From Robiginitomaculum sp. (GTDB taxonomy: Bacteria; Pseudomonadota; Alphaproteobacteria; Caulobacterales; Maricaulaceae): a stretch of 64,000 nucleotides of DNA. The DNA lies in contig JAUZSF010000026.1 of the NCBI GenBank assembly GCA_030949705.1, positions 169,244 through 233,243 on the forward strand. The letters are read 5' to 3'. Position numbers and translations under genes: made by a program. Below the pieces are notes generated by a model. The model was not told where the DNA came from and searched no databases. It saw only the letters and a list, made by a program, of their open reading frames with translations. Shown here piece after piece: positions 60,913 through 64,000 of this stretch. Position 1 is the stretch's first letter, and every line of letters starts with the position of its first letter.

Positions 60913-62672
60913 TTTGCGTCATACCATTTACCCTCAAAAACCACGCCATCCACATGAATGTCCCTTAAGCGCATGGGCTCTACGGCATAGGGGTTTTCAT
61001 CCAACACCGTAAAGTCGGCGGTTTTGCCTCGGGCCAGCGAGCCAATCCGGTCCTCCAGACCAATCATGCGCGCGGCCTCAATGGTAATGGCACGCATGGC
61101 GGCATCCACTGAAAGACGCTCTTCGGGGGCCATCAGTTGGCCGTCCATATTGACACGATTGACCCCAATCCAGGCCAGAAATAGCGGGTCCGCCGGCGCC
61201 ATGGTCATGTCGGAATGCAGCGCCAGTGGCACGCCGGCGCGCTCCAGCGAGCCAAGGCGAACCATGTGTTCGGCCTGATCTTTCTCCAGCAATTTGTCCG
61301 CATATTTGCCGCCAAGCACATAAAGATAATTGGGCTGGGCCGAGACCATCAGGCCAAGATCGGCAATCCGGGCAATCTGATCCTGGCGGGAAATGCCCAA
61401 ATGTTCAAGAATAATGCGTTGGTCCGCATGAACGCCATCGCGCGGTAGTCTGGCCAGGGTATCCAACACCACGTCCAGCCCGCCGTCGCCATTGACGTGT
61501 ATATGCAGGTTAAACCCTGCATCCCAAAAGGTTTGCGCCTGTTGGCGCAACAGGTCCGGTTTGGTAATCCATTTGCCGGGCCGCCCATCCAGATAAGCGG
61601 GGCTATGCAGCTTCATTGCCGGCACAAAAAAGGCACCATCGGCCAGCAATTTAACACGGTTGTTTATAAAGACGCGGTTACCTTCAAAACCTGCTTCGTC
61701 TTTTTTGATCAATGCCGGGGCCGCGGCCAAGGAGCCCGCGCGTGCGGTCACCTCGCTCGCATAAGGCATCAGCATCACTCGCAGGGGAATGTCTGATCTG
61801 GCATAGGTTTTTTGGATCAGGCCGGCCTCCATGGGAAAAGAGCCAAAAATACCGGTGGCCATGTCCGATACCGTGGTCACGCCGTTTTGCAGCAACAGGG
61901 CGTTCATTTCGCCAAGGCCCCGCCCCAGCCATTTAGGGGCCATTACCGCCGGAGCCAGGCGGCGAAAGGCCGCCGCCAGCGCGGTTTCGGAAAAATACCC
62001 CCGTTCAAAATCGGCGTGCGCCGGGTCAATCCCCGGATGGTCGATCAGGGCTTCAAAATCAGCTTTTTGCCCAACGCCCAGATATTCCATACCCTTTGTG
62101 TTGGTCACAATTTCATGAAAAGAGCGCTGCCAGATAAAGACCGGTTTGGTATTGTCCAGTGCATCCAGATCGGCGCGGCTCATGGGGCCGTGCCATAATG
62201 CATGCCAACCCCAGGTGATAAAGGGTTGATCCGGCGGTGCGGCCGCCAGCTCTTTTTTCAGCTTTTCCAGATAGGCTTGGCGGGTTTTCACCCCGGCTTC
62301 AAAACCGCGAGGCAGGTTCCAGTCCTCAGGCGTGATAAAATGGGTGGGCAGCAACACCGCCGCGATCATCGGGTGTAAATGCGGATCAATAAACCCCGGC
62401 ATTAAAACCTTGTCGGCAAAACGCTTTTCTATCTGCGTGTGGCGATTATCTAGCATTTTAGGGGGAGACCCATCTCCTAACGCCACAATTTTACCATCTG
62501 CTACGGCCACCCATTGTGCCTTGGGTTGGTCCGGCTCCATGGTAATAATGGTTTTGGCCACATAAACGGTGATCGGTGCCCCGGCGGGCTTATCAGGTGT
62601 GGATGGGCCGCACGAGGCGACAAATACGATAATGGCAAGGGTCATTAAAACACGAAAAAAAACGGAGGTCAT
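60891..62672 (-). CDS. amidohydrolase family lipoprotein (YtcJ-like)
   Basis: Lipobox FVASCGPS, VLMPGFIDPHLHPMIA, ALHSDMTMAPADPLFLAW, GKTADFTVLDENPY. Confidence 0.92.
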   Translation of the reverse strand: MTSVFFRVLMTLAIIVFVASCGPSTPDKPAGAPITVYVAKTIITMEPDQPKAQWVAVADGKIVALGDGSPPKMLDNRHTQIEKRFADKVLMPGFIDPHLHPMIAAVLLPTHFITPEDWNLPRGFEAGVKTRQAYLEKLKKELAAAPPDQPFITWGWHALWHGPMSRADLDALDNTKPVFIWQRSFHEIVTNTKGMEYLGVGQKADFEALIDHPGIDPAHADFERGYFSETALAAAFRRLAPAVMAPKWLGRGLGEMNALLLQNGVTTVSDMATGIFGSFPMEAGLIQKTYARSDIPLRVMLMPYASEVTARAGSLAAAPALIKKDEAGFEGNRVFINNRVKLLADGAFFVPAMKLHSPAYLDGRPGKWITKPDLLRQQAQTFWDAGFNLHIHVNGDGGLDVVLDTLARLPRDGVHADQRIILEHLGISRQDQIARIADLGLMVSAQPNYLYVLGGKYADKLLEKDQAEHMVRLGSLERAGVPLALHSDMTMAPADPLFLAWIGVNRVNMDGQLMAPEERLSVDAAMRAITIEAARMIGLEDRIGSLARGKTADFTVLDENPYAVEPMRLRDIHVDGVVFEGKWYDAKKGASDN

Positions 62673-62719
62673 GATATTTTCTTTGCATTTAGTTTTTCCG
62701 AAACTGGCTCCGGTCGCTA

Positions 62720-63896
62720 GTCATCTGGAACTGTAATTGATATCATTATGATGCTATTGATTTGGAGGTTTTGGTGGGTCGTGTTGCTGGTGTTGTTGTA
62801 TTGAGTGTTGAAGAACGTTCTTTTCTGGAAAGTCAGGTCAGGCGGCACAAGGCACCGCGTTCACTTTCGGATCGCTGCCGGATGATCCTGCTGTGCGCCG
62901 ATGGGTTGCCCAGCAAGGAAGTGGCCAGCACCATGGGCGTGCATGAACATACGGTTGGCAAATGGCGGCGACGATTTGTGAGGGACCGTGTGCAGGGTTT
63001 GTCGGACGAGTATCGCCCGGGCCGACCGCGCACGGTGTCTGATGCACAAGTGGCGAAGGTGATTGAGCGCACGCTGCACAGCACACCCAAAGATGCCACC
63101 CACTGGTCGATCCGCTCGATGGCCAAAGAGGTCGGTCTTTCGCATACCACCATCCGGCGCATCTGGAATGCCTTTGGCCTGCAACCACATCGGCGTGAGA
63201 CCTTCAAGCTCTCGACCGACCCTTTGTTTGTTGACAAGGTGCGGGACATTGTTGGTCTCTATATGTCACCGCCCAACCGGGCGATTGTGCTTTGTGTAGA
63301 CGAAAAGTCCCAAATTCAGGCGCTGGATCGCGAACAGCCGGTTCTGCCAATGATGCCTGGGGTGGCAGAGCGACAAACTCACACCTATATCCGCCATGGC
63401 ACGACTTCCCTGTTTGCCGCCCTTGATATTGCCACCGGTGCGGTGATCGGCAAGTGCTACAAACGCCACCGCTCACAAGAATTTCTGGGCTTTCTCAAAC
63501 AGATTGATGAGTGTCTGCCTAAAGGACCGGACGTGCATCTGGTGATGGATAACTACGCGACCCACAAGACCAAAGAAGTCAAGGCGTGGTTGGTCCGGCG
63601 GCCTCACTGGCATGTTCACTTCACGCCCACCTCCGCCTCCTGGATCAATCAGGTCGAACGCTGGTTTGCCGAGTTGAGCCGAAAGAAACTTAAACGCGGT
63701 GTTCACCGATCAACCCGCGAACTGGAAGCTGACATTCTCGCCTTCATTGAGACCCACAATGAAAACCCAAAACCATACAGATGGGTCAAATCCGCCGATG
63801 AAATCCTTGCCTCCGTCAAACGCTTTCTGCCACAAAACACAGCAAACCTTATGCACCGAACTTTAGATTATGTGCCGAACTTTAGATTCGGGTGAC
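62720..63896 (+). mobile_element. IS630-family insertion sequence (~1177 bp)
   Basis: Flanking TA dinucleotides (62718-62719, 63897-63898); partial terminal inverted repeats GTCATCTGGAACT / GTCACCCGAATCT; encodes DDE transposase. Confidence 0.85.
62762..63895 (+). CDS. IS630-family transposase
   Basis: [91 protein letters not shown]. Confidence 0.95.
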   Translation: MEVLVGRVAGVVVLSVEERSFLESQVRRHKAPRSLSDRCRMILLCADGLPSKEVASTMGVHEHTVGKWRRRFVRDRVQGLSDEYRPGRPRTVSDAQVAKVIERTLHSTPKDATHWSIRSMAKEVGLSHTTIRRIWNAFGLQPHRRETFKLSTDPLFVDKVRDIVGLYMSPPNRAIVLCVDEKSQIQALDREQPVLPMMPGVAERQTHTYIRHGTTSLFAALDIATGAVIGKCYKRHRSQEFLGFLKQIDECLPKGPDVHLVMDNYATHKTKEVKAWLVRRPHWHVHFTPTSASWINQVERWFAELSRKKLKRGVHRSTRELEADILAFIETHNENPKPYRWVKSADEILASVKRFLPQNTANLMHRTLDYVPNFRFG

Positions 63897-64000
63897 TAGC
63901 GGCTTGCATGCCTTAAATGCCGGGCAAAATCCATTGAGTCATGTAAAATAGAGAGAATAAGAACATCATCTGTATCGTATTCAATGATATAAGCCACATA
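63896..64000 (-). CDS. C-terminus of a RelE/ParE-like toxin, truncated by window edge
   Basis: Reverse strand reads YVAYIIEYDTDDVLILSILHDSMDFARHLRHASR*, resembling the RelE/ParE C-terminal pattern; stop TAG overlaps the IS630 target TA. Confidence 0.6.
   Translation of the reverse strand, partial: YVAYIIEYDTDDVLILSILHDSMDFARHLRHASR

Noticed and set aside
1-64000. CRISPR array, tRNA or rRNA genes, toxin-antitoxin or defence islands in the interior
   Set aside because: No regularly spaced repeats, cloverleaf-like tRNA or rRNA segments, or defence gene families seen by eye; only the right-edge toxin fragment qualifies

Overview
This 64-kb window is an alphaproteobacterial chromosome segment that very probably carries the replication origin. 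A conserved ori-proximal gene order surrounds a ~390-bp AT-rich gap at 40958-41349: hslV-hslU-smr-mltA-timA / secB / dnaQ-coaE-aroE-maf-ppsR on one side, and hemE-hemH-hemJ-rho ... mnmE-mnmG-rsmG-parA-parB / holA-lptE-leuS on the other. The gap contains one exact DnaA box, two further consensus matches and a TTAA-N7-TTAA CtrA-type site. Two perfect 16-bp parS palindromes lie 7-9 kb away, one of them inside rsmG. Elsewhere there is a sugar-nucleotide/polysaccharide block (wecG-like, galU, glmM, ugd, pgm/manB), etfAB, mnmC, a GGDEF/EAL protein, ahcY with a perfect 22-bp palindrome upstream, and an IS630-family element at the right end whose TA target forms part of the stop codon of a RelE/ParE-like toxin. 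At least eight otherwise well conserved genes are broken by 1-2 nt indels, mostly at homopolymers. Essential or highly conserved genes (hslU, argH) are affected, so consensus sequencing error is the likeliest cause. I found no CRISPR array, rRNA, tRNA or recognisable defence island. I do not see a clearly new multi-gene system. The most worthwhile items are the origin/parS architecture, the ahcY palindrome, the tandem secreted paralogs, the structured noncoding region at 21.4-21.8 kb and the IS630/toxin junction.
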